9,467 bases of DNA from JBBRHH01 sp038222915 (GCA_038222915.1 JBBRHH010000213.1:1-9467), one strand, 5' to 3'; numbered from the stretch's first letter, positions 1-6,953 are shown. Translations and numbers: made by a program. The notes: a model not told the origin generated them from the letters alone.

Positions 1-1
1 C

Positions 2-1333
2 CCACCGCCTCCACCTCCGCCACCCCCACCCCCGTCGAACATCAAGTATGTCAGCGACCTTCCAGGGGTATCGGCCACGAATGCGTGGGGCCCGGTAGAA
101 CGCGATGAGAGCAACGGCGGCCAGGGCGCAGGCGATGGAAACACCCTCACGCTCAACGGCACGACTTACGCGAAGGGTCTTGGCGTGAACGCCTCTTCGA
201 CGGTCGTTTACAACCTGGCAGGCGGCTACACCAATTTCCTGTCCGACATCGGAGTCGACGATGAAGAAGGCGTCAACGGCAGCGTCGACTTCCAGGTCTT
301 CGCCGACGGAACCAAGATTTATGACAGCGGCGTCATGACCGCCGCCAGCGTGACCAAGTCCCTGAATCTCAACGTGACCGGCGTCAACCAGTTGACGCTG
401 ACCGTGACCGACGGCGGCGATGGCGAGTCGTACGACCACGCCGACTGGGCCGGGGCCGGCCTGATTCCCGCAACCACGGTTCCGCCGCCTCCCCCACCGC
501 CCGTGGTGACCGTGCCGACGGCGCCGACCACGCTCAGCGCGACGGCCGCCACCACGCAGGTCAACCTGGCGTGGACCGACAAGTCCGGCAATGAGTCAGG
601 ATTTGTGATCCAGCGCTCGACGGACAACGTGAACTTTGCGCAGATCGGAACGACGGGCGCGAACGTGGTGACCTTTACCGACACGCCCGCGGCGGCCGGT
701 CAGATTTATTACTATCGGGTGGCGGCCACCAATTCAGCCGGCACATCTGCGTACACCAACACCGCCAGCGCGACGTTGCCTCTTCCTTCGGGCTTCGCCC
801 ATGGGGATATTGGGACAGTCGGCAAGACCGGCAGCGCCACCGCCTCGGGCGGGGTTTACACCGTTTCCGGCGCGGGCGCCGACATTGCGGGGACGGCCGA
901 TGCATTCCATTACGTGTATCAGTCCCTCAACGGCAACGGCACCATTATCGCCCGGGTCAGCGGCGTTCAGAACACAAACGCCGGGGCCAAGGCCGGCCTG
1001 ATGATCCGCGAAACGCTGGCTGCGAATTCAAAACAGGTCGGCGTCTTCGTGACCCCGACACAGGGCGTCACGCAGATCAGCCGCGCCGCGACCGGCGGCA
1101 AAAGTTCGTCCGTAACCAGCGGCGCGGTGACAGCGCCGTATTGGCTGAAGTTGGTGCGCAGCGGCAACAAGTTCACGACGTATCGATCGGCCGATGGAGT
1201 GACCTGGACCCAGGTGAGTACGGTTACCATCACGATGACCGCAAACGTGTACATTGGCCTGGCAGTGACATCGAAGAGCACGACGGCGTTGAACACGTCG
1301 ACGTTTGATAATGTGAGTGTAGTCGCGGGGTAA
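2..1333 (+). CDS. Secreted modular protein, 3' part: NPCBM, FN3 and DUF1349-like domains
   Basis: The frame is open from the window edge and ends with TAA at 1331-1333, giving 443 visible residues; the N-terminus lies outside. Domains in order: a run of 11 prolines (2-34); an NPCBM-type carbohydrate-binding module (about 44-469) with the family landmarks KGLGVN, GVDDE, FADGTKIYDSG, VTDGGDG and DHADWAGAGL; a second proline linker (about 482-505); a fibronectin type III domain (about 515-780, with LAWTDKSGNESGFVIQRS and YYYRVAATNSAG); and a DUF1349/concanavalin-like domain (about 790-1320, with AGLMIRETL and YWLKLVRSGNKFTTYRS). It ends at VVAG with no sorting or membrane anchor. NPCBM and DUF1349 folds bind carbohydrate in many extracellular enzymes, so I infer a secreted, sugar-binding protein; any catalytic domain would be upstream. 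The NPCBM domain closely matches the one near the end of the last gene of the window. A shorter ATG-initiated reading from 185 would cut into NPCBM and is not the real start. Confidence 0.93.
   Translation, partial: PPPPPPPPPPPSNIKYVSDLPGVSATNAWGPVERDESNGGQGAGDGNTLTLNGTTYAKGLGVNASSTVVYNLAGGYTNFLSDIGVDDEEGVNGSVDFQVFADGTKIYDSGVMTAASVTKSLNLNVTGVNQLTLTVTDGGDGESYDHADWAGAGLIPATTVPPPPPPPVVTVPTAPTTLSATAATTQVNLAWTDKSGNESGFVIQRSTDNVNFAQIGTTGANVVTFTDTPAAAGQIYYYRVAATNSAGTSAYTNTASATLPLPSGFAHGDIGTVGKTGSATASGGVYTVSGAGADIAGTADAFHYVYQSLNGNGTIIARVSGVQNTNAGAKAGLMIRETLAANSKQVGVFVTPTQGVTQISRAATGGKSSSVTSGAVTAPYWLKLVRSGNKFTTYRSADGVTWTQVSTVTITMTANVYIGLAVTSKSTTALNTSTFDNVSVVAG
44..469 (+). repeat. NPCBM-encoding module, copy 1
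   Basis: This 426-bp stretch encodes 142 residues that align without gaps to those encoded at 9000-9425. By hand count 116 of 142 residues are identical (about 82 percent). Third codon positions have diverged: in the invariant stretch VTGVNQLTLTVTDGGDG, 7 of 17 codons differ synonymously. The copies are therefore long-standing paralogous modules kept by selection on the protein, rather than a recent duplication or gene conversion. Confidence 0.9.
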
Positions 1334-1390
1334 AAGTCCGCGATTGACCGATCAAGAAGTTGGATCCATCGACTGCGCGAGCGGTCGTGG

Positions 1391-1430
1391 GCGTTTTACA
1401 GTGACCGGGTCGCAGTATTCGCGGCGGAGG
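1391..1430. repeat. Direct repeat copy A, decayed duplicate of the oxidoreductase gene 3' end
   Basis: About 40 bp here match 2582-2623 in the same orientation. Shared blocks are cgttttacag, gacc, gggtcgc and gtattcgcggcggagg, with a 2-nt indel and a few substitutions between them. In the oxidoreductase copy this stretch encodes the C-terminus LRREYRDPWSL plus the stop codon. Here the minus strand reads LRREYCDP and then loses the stop frame through the indel, so it is non-coding. The two copies frame the fic gene, this one 59 bp beyond the fic stop codon. Confidence 0.8.
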
Positions 1431-1436
1431 CGGAGA

Positions 1437-1458
1437 GGTACGCATAGGGATGCCTACC
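1437..1458. terminator. Imperfect hairpin between convergent genes, possible terminator
   Basis: The arms GGTA-c-GCAT (1437-1445) and ATGC-c-TACC (1450-1458) pair around the loop AGGG, with one central C-C mismatch. It lies about 30 nt past the fic stop and about 100 nt past the stop of the first gene. No T-run follows on either strand, so this is not a classical intrinsic terminator. A role in ending one or both convergent transcripts is only an inference from position. Confidence 0.3.
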
Positions 1459-1488
1459 GGATCGATCATACGCTTACTAATACCCTCA

Positions 1489-2565
1489 CTAAGAGGTGGT
1501 ACCCTTACTCCGCCTTTTGTTGCTTTTGTTGATTGCCCAGCGGGCTGCCGGCCCACGTCCAGTGCAGTGAACTTTTCCCTCTTCACGCATGTCGGCGAGT
1601 ACGCTGCGAATCCATTCGCGACCAACGCTCGGGCAATCTTCCTCAATATCTGCTAATCGAAAATCACCGACGCGCCTGCTCACGGCTTCCCGCACAAGTT
1701 GGGCCTTCGCTCCTTTGGGTTCCGCGGTATCACCGACGCGTTCCTCAAACTCCTTGTATGCGCTCTTCAGAATGAACAAGATATGATTGATGAAAGGCCA
1801 TGGATTGTGTTTGCCTTCATGCCATCCTCGCGACGATTGTTCGAGCGCTTCGTAATACCGCTCCTTGTTCTGCTCGATCAGCCGCTCGAGGCTGATATAC
1901 CGCCCTACCTCCATACCGATGTGATAACAACCGCATAGGAGCAAGAGCCGCGAGGCCCGGCCATTCCCATCGCGAAAGGGATGAATGCAGAGAAAATCCA
2001 GGTTGAATGCCGCCAACGCGACTGGTCCCGCAGCCCACTTCTGTTCTTCGAAGTCTTTCCACGAGCCGATGAGCTCTTTCATTGCCCGCGGCACGTCGGC
2101 AGCTGACGTCGGCTTGAACCGAATTCTTGACCGGCCGTCCGCGTAATTCTCGATAATGTCTGCATCCTTGACCCGATACTTTCCTGCATCCCAAACTTCT
2201 CCGCGCGATAACTCGTGGAAGTGTTTGATGGTCCGCTCGGAGATTTTCAGCTTCTCACCCTCGGCATGAATCAGGTCCAACGCTTGGCGATAGCCGCGCA
2301 CTTCCTCCTCATCCCGGTCTTTGAGAGAAGGTTTTCCAAAGAGGACGGTCCCAATTCGTCGGGCTTCAATCTCGACGCCTTCGATCCGATTCGATGACAC
2401 AGCGCTTTCGATCAAGGCATGCTCCCGCAGAACCTTAAGTCGCTGCGGAGACTGCCTGGTAAACAGTTGCTGCCTGCCAACCGACACGCCAAGTTCGTTC
2501 AAATACCAGCCCACTGACGCCGGCAAGGTCGTCAGGCCTTTCGAGAATTGCTCCAGCGTTTTCAT
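1489..2565 (-). CDS. fic: Fic-domain protein, probable AMP-transferase (class II, self-inhibited type)
   Basis: The 358-residue cytoplasmic protein carries the full Fic motif H195-PFRDGNGRAS-R206, with catalytic His195, acidic Asp199 and the GNGR phosphate-binding loop. Such proteins usually transfer AMP from ATP to a hydroxyl side chain of a target protein. An N-terminal inhibitory motif of (S/T)xxxE(G/N) form is visible as SNRIEG, residues 58-63, with Glu62 as the likely blocking residue; this marks a class II Fic protein that controls itself without a separate antitoxin. Residues about 15-75 fit the Fic N-terminal domain. The last 70 or so residues look like a winged-helix domain (RLADIEEDCPSVGREWIRSVLADMREEGKV), ending in a basic tail. 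The start is the ATG at 2565; upstream there is only a weak purine stretch (GAAAGA). It follows the oxidoreductase gene by 21 nt, so co-transcription is possible, but the function is unrelated and flanking repeats suggest insertion. The target protein cannot be read from sequence. Confidence 0.95.
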   Translation of the reverse strand: MKTLEQFSKGLTTLPASVGWYLNELGVSVGRQQLFTRQSPQRLKVLREHALIESAVSSNRIEGVEIEARRIGTVLFGKPSLKDRDEEEVRGYRQALDLIHAEGEKLKISERTIKHFHELSRGEVWDAGKYRVKDADIIENYADGRSRIRFKPTSAADVPRAMKELIGSWKDFEEQKWAAGPVALAAFNLDFLCIHPFRDGNGRASRLLLLCGCYHIGMEVGRYISLERLIEQNKERYYEALEQSSRGWHEGKHNPWPFINHILFILKSAYKEFEERVGDTAEPKGAKAQLVREAVSRRVGDFRLADIEEDCPSVGREWIRSVLADMREEGKVHCTGRGPAARWAINKSNKRRSKGTTS

Positions 2566-2581
2566 TCAATCTTTCGCCAGG

Positions 2582-2623
2582 ACGTTTTACAGAGACCAGG
2601 GGTCGCGGTATTCGCGGCGGAGG
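2582..2623. repeat. Direct repeat copy B, intact 3' end of the oxidoreductase gene
   Basis: This is the parent-like copy of the repeat at 1391-1430. On the minus strand it encodes the last 12 or so residues of the oxidoreductase, its TAA stop (2587-2589) and a few bases beyond. Similarity to copy A fades just past the stop codon on one side and within the coding region on the other. The fic gene lies wholly between the copies. Confidence 0.8.
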
Positions 2624-4056
2624 AATTTCTCGGCGTCCGGCGCGTTGGGGAACTTCATGTTTGGGCCGTCCCATTCGAGCTTCTTGCCGGCGCGGATGGC
2701 GACGTTGCCGAGCAGGATGAACTCGGCCAGCATGCCCGCATAGTCGAAGTTGCCGATTGCCGCCGGACCGCCTTTGGCCGCCGCGAGCCATTCCATCTTC
2801 TGGCCTTCATCGACGTTGCCTGCGCCTTCAGGATTGCGCGCGAGTGTTTGCGTGGGGGCCTTGTAGTCACGGTAATTCTCGGCCGGGAGGAGCCACCATG
2901 CGCCGCCGTAATCGTGGGGGGAATAGAGGATGCCTTTGTCGCCGACGATGATCGAGCCACCCTTACTGAGGGCGAGGCGCTTGTCGTTGGCGGGTTTGGT
3001 GGCGGGGCCATGTTCGAGACGCCTCGCCATGGTGTAGTCAGTGAGGACCTTGTCGAGTAAGTCATCGGGCGGCAGAACGAGCTTGCCGTCCTTGCTGCCC
3101 TCATACCAGGTGACTTTGACCGGGCCCATGCCTTCGCGCTCGGGGAAGTTGTAGTTAACGCGGGCCCAGGCCGGGAACGTGTGCGGGTTGAGCTCTTCGG
3201 AGTCAGCCTGCAGACTCGTCGGGTAGCCAAGTTTCAACGCCATGAACGGCAGATTGGCAAGGTGACAGCCCATGTCGCCCAGTGCGCCGGTGCCGAAGTC
3301 CCACCAGCCGCGCCAATTGTGCGGGTGGTAATATTTGACGACTGGCTCGGACTTCGATTCCGCGTAAGGACGTTGTGGCGCGGTGCCGAGCCACTCATTC
3401 CATTTCAGATAATCGGGGACTGCTGCCTCGGGCGGCCGCTCACGGATGGTGGGCGATTGCGGCCACCAACCGGTTGGGCGATCCGTCCAGATGTGCACTT
3501 CCTTCACGTTGCCCAGATAGCCGGCGCGAATGACTTCGACGCCTTCGCGAAGCTTGTTGCTGGCCGTGCCCTGATTGCCCATCTGGCTGGCGATCTTGTG
3601 TTCCTTCGCGGCCAGCCGAAGCTGCCGCGCCTCCCAGACGTCGTGCGTGAGGGGCTTCTGCGTGTAAACATGTTTCCCCATCTTGATCGCCATCATGGTG
3701 GCGACCGCATGGGTGTGATCCGGCGTGGAGATGGTGACGGCGTCGATGTCCTTGCCCATGTCGTCGAACATCTTGCGGAAGTCGGTGAACTTCTTTGCGT
3801 TGGGAAATTTCTTTGCCTTATCATCAAGGCGCTTCTCGTCCACATCGCAGATCGCAACAAGATTGGCATGTTTGGCGGCCTGATCGCTGTCGCTGTCGCC
3901 CTTGCCGCCGATGCCGATGCTTGCAACGTTGAGGCGCTCGCTGGGAGATTTGAGGGCAAGATCATCGGCCCAGGTGGAGCGGCCCGCAATCCACACGCCG
4001 GCTCCGGCGAGTGTTGCTCCTTTAAGAAATTGACGACGATTGGTTTTGCGGCTCAT
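2587..4056 (-). CDS. Tat-exported Gfo/Idh/MocA family oxidoreductase
   Basis: The 489-residue protein begins with a twin-arginine signal: NRRQFLK at 6-12, hydrophobic GATLAGAGVWIAG at 13-25, and a likely cleavage near TWA-DD at 28-32. Folded export with its bound nucleotide is typical of planctomycete members. The Rossmann fold follows, with GIGGKG at 48-53, an acidic DVD at 71-73 after the second strand, and STPDHTH at 110-116. The usual EKP catalytic motif appears as QKP (133-135), keeping Lys134. GDMGCH at 260-265 supplies the conserved histidine of the C-terminal sheet domain. The C-terminus REYRDPWSL is characteristic of this group. The family performs NAD(P)-dependent oxidation or reduction of sugars and derivatives; the substrate here is unknown. 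The start is supported by GGGAG 4 nt upstream. Fic lies 21 nt downstream. A long opposite-strand ORF (3181-4197) over this gene shows no protein family features. Confidence 0.96.
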   Translation of the reverse strand: MSRKTNRRQFLKGATLAGAGVWIAGRSTWADDLALKSPSERLNVASIGIGGKGDSDSDQAAKHANLVAICDVDEKRLDDKAKKFPNAKKFTDFRKMFDDMGKDIDAVTISTPDHTHAVATMMAIKMGKHVYTQKPLTHDVWEARQLRLAAKEHKIASQMGNQGTASNKLREGVEVIRAGYLGNVKEVHIWTDRPTGWWPQSPTIRERPPEAAVPDYLKWNEWLGTAPQRPYAESKSEPVVKYYHPHNWRGWWDFGTGALGDMGCHLANLPFMALKLGYPTSLQADSEELNPHTFPAWARVNYNFPEREGMGPVKVTWYEGSKDGKLVLPPDDLLDKVLTDYTMARRLEHGPATKPANDKRLALSKGGSIIVGDKGILYSPHDYGGAWWLLPAENYRDYKAPTQTLARNPEGAGNVDEGQKMEWLAAAKGGPAAIGNFDYAGMLAEFILLGNVAIRAGKKLEWDGPNMKFPNAPDAEKFLRREYRDPWSL

Positions 4057-4060
4057 GGTG

Positions 4061-4065
4061 CTCCC
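4061..4065 (-). promoter_or_regulatory. Ribosome binding site of the oxidoreductase gene
   Basis: On the minus strand GGGAG is followed by CACC and then the ATG at 4056. The 4-nt spacer is slightly short, but the match to the anti-Shine-Dalgarno sequence is good, and the following residues form a proper Tat leader, which supports this start. Confidence 0.7.
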
Positions 4066-4120
4066 GTGCGGTTAAAGATATTGAATCAAAGAGCGGCGTG
4101 GGATTGTACGGGAGAGTTGG

Positions 4121-4152
4121 CGGGGTGCGGTAGGCCGGGCGATCGCACCTCG
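4121..4152. promoter_or_regulatory. Inverted repeat in the oxidoreductase leader region
   Basis: CGGGGTGCG (4121-4129) can pair with CGCACCTCG (4144-4152) over nine positions with one G-U pair, around a 14-nt loop. It sits about 65-95 nt upstream of the oxidoreductase start. It could be a hairpin in the leader RNA or a protein-binding dyad. No riboswitch class is recognised, and in GC-rich DNA chance is a real alternative. Confidence 0.25.
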
Positions 4153-4181
4153 CTAATTGCGCGCTTCGTCGTCGCCAAGGA

Positions 4182-4424
4182 TCACTGGAACTCCTGAAGT
4201 GTGACGTCGCGCCGGCCGCCATGATTTATACGCGCACCACACGCCAGCGCAAATTCCTGTAAGAGTCGAAACGCTCTCATCGGATCGTGAAAGTATATCT
4301 GTTCACGCTTCGCAGCGTCGTGCAAATCCGGGAGAACAACAGGCTGTGATGGGTCGAAGTATTTCAAGGGCAGCCTTCCATCACGCGAGGACTTTCCAAA
4401 ACGGAGTGCATCTTGCCGAGCCAT
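4182..4424 (-). CDS. Doubtful small ORF, 80 residues, unknown
   Basis: An ATG at 4424 opens an 80-residue frame ending in TGA at 4182. An in-frame TGA directly precedes the ATG, so the frame cannot be longer. The product is rather protein-like in composition (for example YFHDPMRAFRLLQEFALACG), but I recognise no family. Third-position GC is only about half by hand count, lower than in the neighbouring genes. There is no good ribosome binding site, and the start overlaps the TTG start region of the kelch gene by 12 bp. It may be a gene remnant or a chance ORF in the regulatory region. Confidence 0.22.
   Translation of the reverse strand: MARQDALRFGKSSRDGRLPLKYFDPSQPVVLPDLHDAAKREQIYFHDPMRAFRLLQEFALACGARINHGGRRDVTLQEFQ
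4286..4307. promoter_or_regulatory. Operator-like inverted repeat between divergent genes
   Basis: The perfect 6-bp arms CGTGAA (4286-4291) and TTCACG (4302-4307) flank an AT-rich 10-bp centre, agtatatctg. A 22-bp dyad with an AT-rich core about 105 bp before the kelch start is the right size for a dimeric repressor or activator. No regulator gene is in the window, so the assignment rests on symmetry and position alone. Confidence 0.3.
4403..4406 (+). promoter_or_regulatory. Ribosome binding site that fixes the TTG start of the kelch gene
   Basis: GGAG is followed by a 6-nt spacer and TTG at 4413-4415. No ATG occurs in frame near this point, so this site decides the start and yields a leader that looks like a signal peptide. 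Confidence 0.65.
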
Positions 4425-6596
4425 TCACGCTTTCGTCGCTTCATTAAAGCATTCCTATGTGTCGCCGTAACTACGACGTTGCACAGGGAATTTGGGCAGC
4501 GGGCATTGGGCGCACGGGCCGCAGCCACTTCGCCCGCGGTGGATGCCATAGATCAACTCAAGCCCGGCGAATGGTACGAAGTTCCCGATTCGCATCTTGA
4601 AACGATCGCCGCGTCGGATAAGAAATTTCCATGGCTTTCAGGCGGCATCGGCGGGATCACCGGCTGCTGGGCGGGTGGGGCGTTGGATTCGCAGCGCGAC
4701 TGGCTTTATGTGGGTCCGGGCGGCGGGCACGCGGGCTATAACGGGAATGAAATCTATGCGTTTGAACTGGGGGACATGAAGTGGCACCGGCTGAATGATC
4801 CCGATCCCGTCATTCCCGGCACCGAATATACAGATTTGAACAAAGCACCGTTCGCCATGCACACGTACGACGGCGTGGAGTATTGCCCGCCACCGACGGA
4901 TCGTTATGTGGTAGTGGGGGGATGGGGAACGCCGCGGACCTATGCGATGGACCCGGACAGGCCAGACCGGTGGGAAGTGTATGCAGATCATGGGACAGGC
5001 CGTACGGGCGACATCAGTGCCGTGGATCCTGTAACCGGCCTTCTGTGGCTCAGCACGCCAATCACTTCGGGGAAGTTCAGTCAGTGGGACCCAATGACGC
5101 ATCGGTGGACGCTTCGGCTGAAGGATTCGCCGGAGCCGTCCTATTACGAGACGGCCGATGTGGATTTCAAGCGAAGGCTCTTCGTGGCCTGCGGGCATGG
5201 GAAGGTGAAGACCTGGGGGCTGACGGCGATTCCAAACGCGATCCCATTCAAGTTCGTGAAGACAACCGGCGGCGATGAGTTAGTCGCCAGCAGCAGCCCC
5301 GGGTTTTGCTATGTGCCGTTGATCGACAAGTTTGTGGCATGGTCGATGGGGACGGATGTTTACACCTTGGACATGGACAGCGGCGTCTGGACGAAGCACG
5401 AGGCGGCCGCGACGAACAAGGTGACGCCTGGTGCGCCGGACCAGTGGGGGACATTCGGACGGTTTCGATATGTCGCGTCGAAGAACGTGTTTGTGCTTTA
5501 CAACGCGGTGAAGCAGAACGTCTTCATCTACCGCCTGACGGCCGACAAGCCGAATGTCATCACCGGCGTAGAGGTGAAGGTCACCCGGCCAACAGTGGAC
5601 TCGTTCATCCCGGCCGCGGCTGTTTCAGTGTCGGCGGTTTATGCGGATGGAACGCGCAAGGATGTGACCGAACAGGCAAGCTATTTCTCCCTCGATCCGA
5701 CGATCGCTGAAACAGATGTGCATGGCCACGGCGTGGTGCGGGGCCTCGCCGGCGGCGCGGCCCGGATTCGCGCCGTCTACACCGATCCCGCCTTCAAGCG
5801 CGGGTTCGGCGCTGAAGCGAAGGTGACCGTAAAGGATATTGTCGGAACTGCGACACTGGATTCGACCTCGGCAAGCTTTCCGAAGTTGACGATCGTCGCC
5901 GGCGAAAGCTTTCAAATTGAAGCAAACGGCTCCTACACGCGCGGCAGCGATCATTTCAACAAGAAGATTACCGACGAAGCCACCTGGTCAGCGGATGGCG
6001 CGGAGGTCGTGTCGGTTTCCAAGGGCATGGTCAAGGCGTTGCACAAAGGGACGGCCGCGGTAACCGTTTCCACCAAGGGCAAATCGTCGGTCACCCAGAT
6101 TACTGTCGTGGACGCACCAGTGATCAAGCGGATTAATTTTCAGGTGAAGGCTACATTCGATCGGGCCGGGTGGGATTGCGACAACGGCCAGCCCTATACG
6201 GACGCACGCGGGTATGGATGGATCAACGCGGAACATTTGGATACACGCGACGATCGCAATTCGGCACACAATCTGTTTTTGAAAAGCTTTGTGGTGGCCA
6301 AGGAGAAACAGTTCCGTGTCAAGGTGCCGGCAGGGCCGTATGTGGTGCGACTCGCGCTGGGCGACGCGGATTATGGCGCGGTTCCGTTTGAAGACTGGAT
6401 TGCGTTGGGTGAGGAAAAACTGCTGTACTACGAAGGCCATCACAACAGCCTGGCAACGAAGATCGTGAATGCGGGCGACGACGGGTTGGTGTTCACGGTC
6501 AACGGTAAGATCAACTATGTGATCGTCGCGCCTGCAGGGATCGACGTTGAGAAATACGCAGACGACGAAGGGGCGGGCAAGGCAACTGCGAAATGA
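4413..6596 (+). CDS. Secreted kelch-like beta-propeller protein with two BIG2 domains and a carbohydrate-binding-like C-terminus
   Basis: The 727-residue protein starts at TTG with GGAG 6 nt upstream. Residues 1-42 look like a signal peptide: basic RFRRFIK, hydrophobic AFLCVAVTTTL, then a long Ala-rich region with a possible cut near ARA-AA at 35-37; the hydrophobic core is short. Residues about 73-377 form a kelch/galactose-oxidase-like propeller, with repeated blocks such as GGGHAGYNGNEIYAFEL followed by W-x-RL, YVVVGGWGTPRTYAMDP, and FVAWSMGTDVYTLDMDSGVW. Two bacterial Ig-like group 2 domains follow (about 382-474 and 477-567). The C-terminus (about 570-707, with INFQVKA, DARGYGW, RDDRNSAHN and YVVRLALGDADYG) resembles the non-catalytic beta-sandwich attached to rhamnogalacturonan acetylesterases and lyases. 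I infer an extracellular sugar-binding or structural protein; copper-ligand residues of true galactose oxidase cannot be assigned. It is probably transcribed from the divergent region upstream. Confidence 0.9.
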   Translation: MPSHSRFRRFIKAFLCVAVTTTLHREFGQRALGARAAATSPAVDAIDQLKPGEWYEVPDSHLETIAASDKKFPWLSGGIGGITGCWAGGALDSQRDWLYVGPGGGHAGYNGNEIYAFELGDMKWHRLNDPDPVIPGTEYTDLNKAPFAMHTYDGVEYCPPPTDRYVVVGGWGTPRTYAMDPDRPDRWEVYADHGTGRTGDISAVDPVTGLLWLSTPITSGKFSQWDPMTHRWTLRLKDSPEPSYYETADVDFKRRLFVACGHGKVKTWGLTAIPNAIPFKFVKTTGGDELVASSSPGFCYVPLIDKFVAWSMGTDVYTLDMDSGVWTKHEAAATNKVTPGAPDQWGTFGRFRYVASKNVFVLYNAVKQNVFIYRLTADKPNVITGVEVKVTRPTVDSFIPAAAVSVSAVYADGTRKDVTEQASYFSLDPTIAETDVHGHGVVRGLAGGAARIRAVYTDPAFKRGFGAEAKVTVKDIVGTATLDSTSASFPKLTIVAGESFQIEANGSYTRGSDHFNKKITDEATWSADGAEVVSVSKGMVKALHKGTAAVTVSTKGKSSVTQITVVDAPVIKRINFQVKATFDRAGWDCDNGQPYTDARGYGWINAEHLDTRDDRNSAHNLFLKSFVVAKEKQFRVKVPAGPYVVRLALGDADYGAVPFEDWIALGEEKLLYYEGHHNSLATKIVNAGDDGLVFTVNGKINYVIVAPAGIDVEKYADDEGAGKATAK

Positions 6597-6721
6597 TCGG
6601 ACCCTGATATCCACTCCTTGTCGTGCGTCACAATTCTGTCAGATTGGAGTTGCGTATTTTCCGAAAGTGGAGTTTTTTCGACATCGATCATCCCGCAACA
6701 TGCGGATAAAGGGACAGAGGG

Positions 6722-6740
6722 CGGATCGATCCGGTCGATC
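6722..6740. promoter_or_regulatory. Palindrome cluster upstream of the beta-helix gene
   Basis: CGGATCGATCCG at 6722-6733 is a perfect 12-bp palindrome, and overlapping it GATCGA (6724-6729) pairs with TCGATC (6735-6740). It could bind a dimeric regulator, but GATC-rich palindromes are also common by chance. Confidence 0.2.
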
Positions 6741-6948
6741 ACCGAAATGCTGATCGTCCCATAAGTTAAAGCGCGGAAGGCTTCGATGGACGTCAATTGC
6801 GCAGATGTTTCAGCTATCCCAGCTTTCCAGCTTTGGAGTCAAAAGCAGGCGAGATTAACGTGGTTGTGCCTTGTCGAAAGGGGGGCCACCTCGTAACTTT
6901 CCTCACCGTAACTAATTTGGTCTCGGGGATTGGGATTCATCCAAGGAG

Positions 6949-6953
6949 AGGAG
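6949..6953 (+). promoter_or_regulatory. Ribosome binding site that fixes the TTG start of the beta-helix gene
   Basis: AGGAG with a 6-nt spacer precedes TTG at 6960-6962. Another in-frame TTG at 6930 lacks a comparable site, and the first in-frame ATG (7074) would remove the conserved leader motif. Confidence 0.75.

Larger units (their letters stand above)
4057..4412. other. Divergent intergenic region, 356 bp
   Basis: This stretch separates the divergent oxidoreductase and kelch-protein genes and should hold both promoters. I could not fix convincing -35/-10 pairs. It contains two dyad symmetries (4121-4152 and 4286-4307), a small hairpin (AGAG...CTCT at 4262-4277), the ribosome binding sites of both flanking genes, and a doubtful minus-strand ORF. 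By eye it is less GC-rich than the neighbouring genes. Confidence 0.6.

Noticed and set aside
2..34. C-rich tract at the window start as a simple-sequence repeat or structural DNA element
   Set aside because: It reads in frame as a proline linker, and similar proline runs occur between other modules (about 482-505 and at the window end).
319..1296. Minus-strand ORFs opposite the first gene
   Set aside because: They lie wholly within the well-supported NPCBM/FN3/DUF1349 frame and give low-complexity or featureless products.
1334..1390. Search for a terminator just after the first gene
   Set aside because: Only a weak GATC...GATC pairing with mismatches is present and there is no T-run.
3181..4197. 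Long plus-strand ORF of 338 residues opposite the oxidoreductase gene
   Set aside because: It is antisense to a gene with a clear Tat signal, Rossmann motif and family C-terminus. Its own product shows no family motifs, and it follows from the codon bias of the true gene.
6610..6678. Possible terminator after the kelch gene (TCCACT pairing with AGTGGA, then a T-run)
   Set aside because: The arms are only 6 bp and about 50 nt apart. The local alternative around CCGAAAGTGG has a stem of only 3-4 bp. It is not convincing as an intrinsic terminator.
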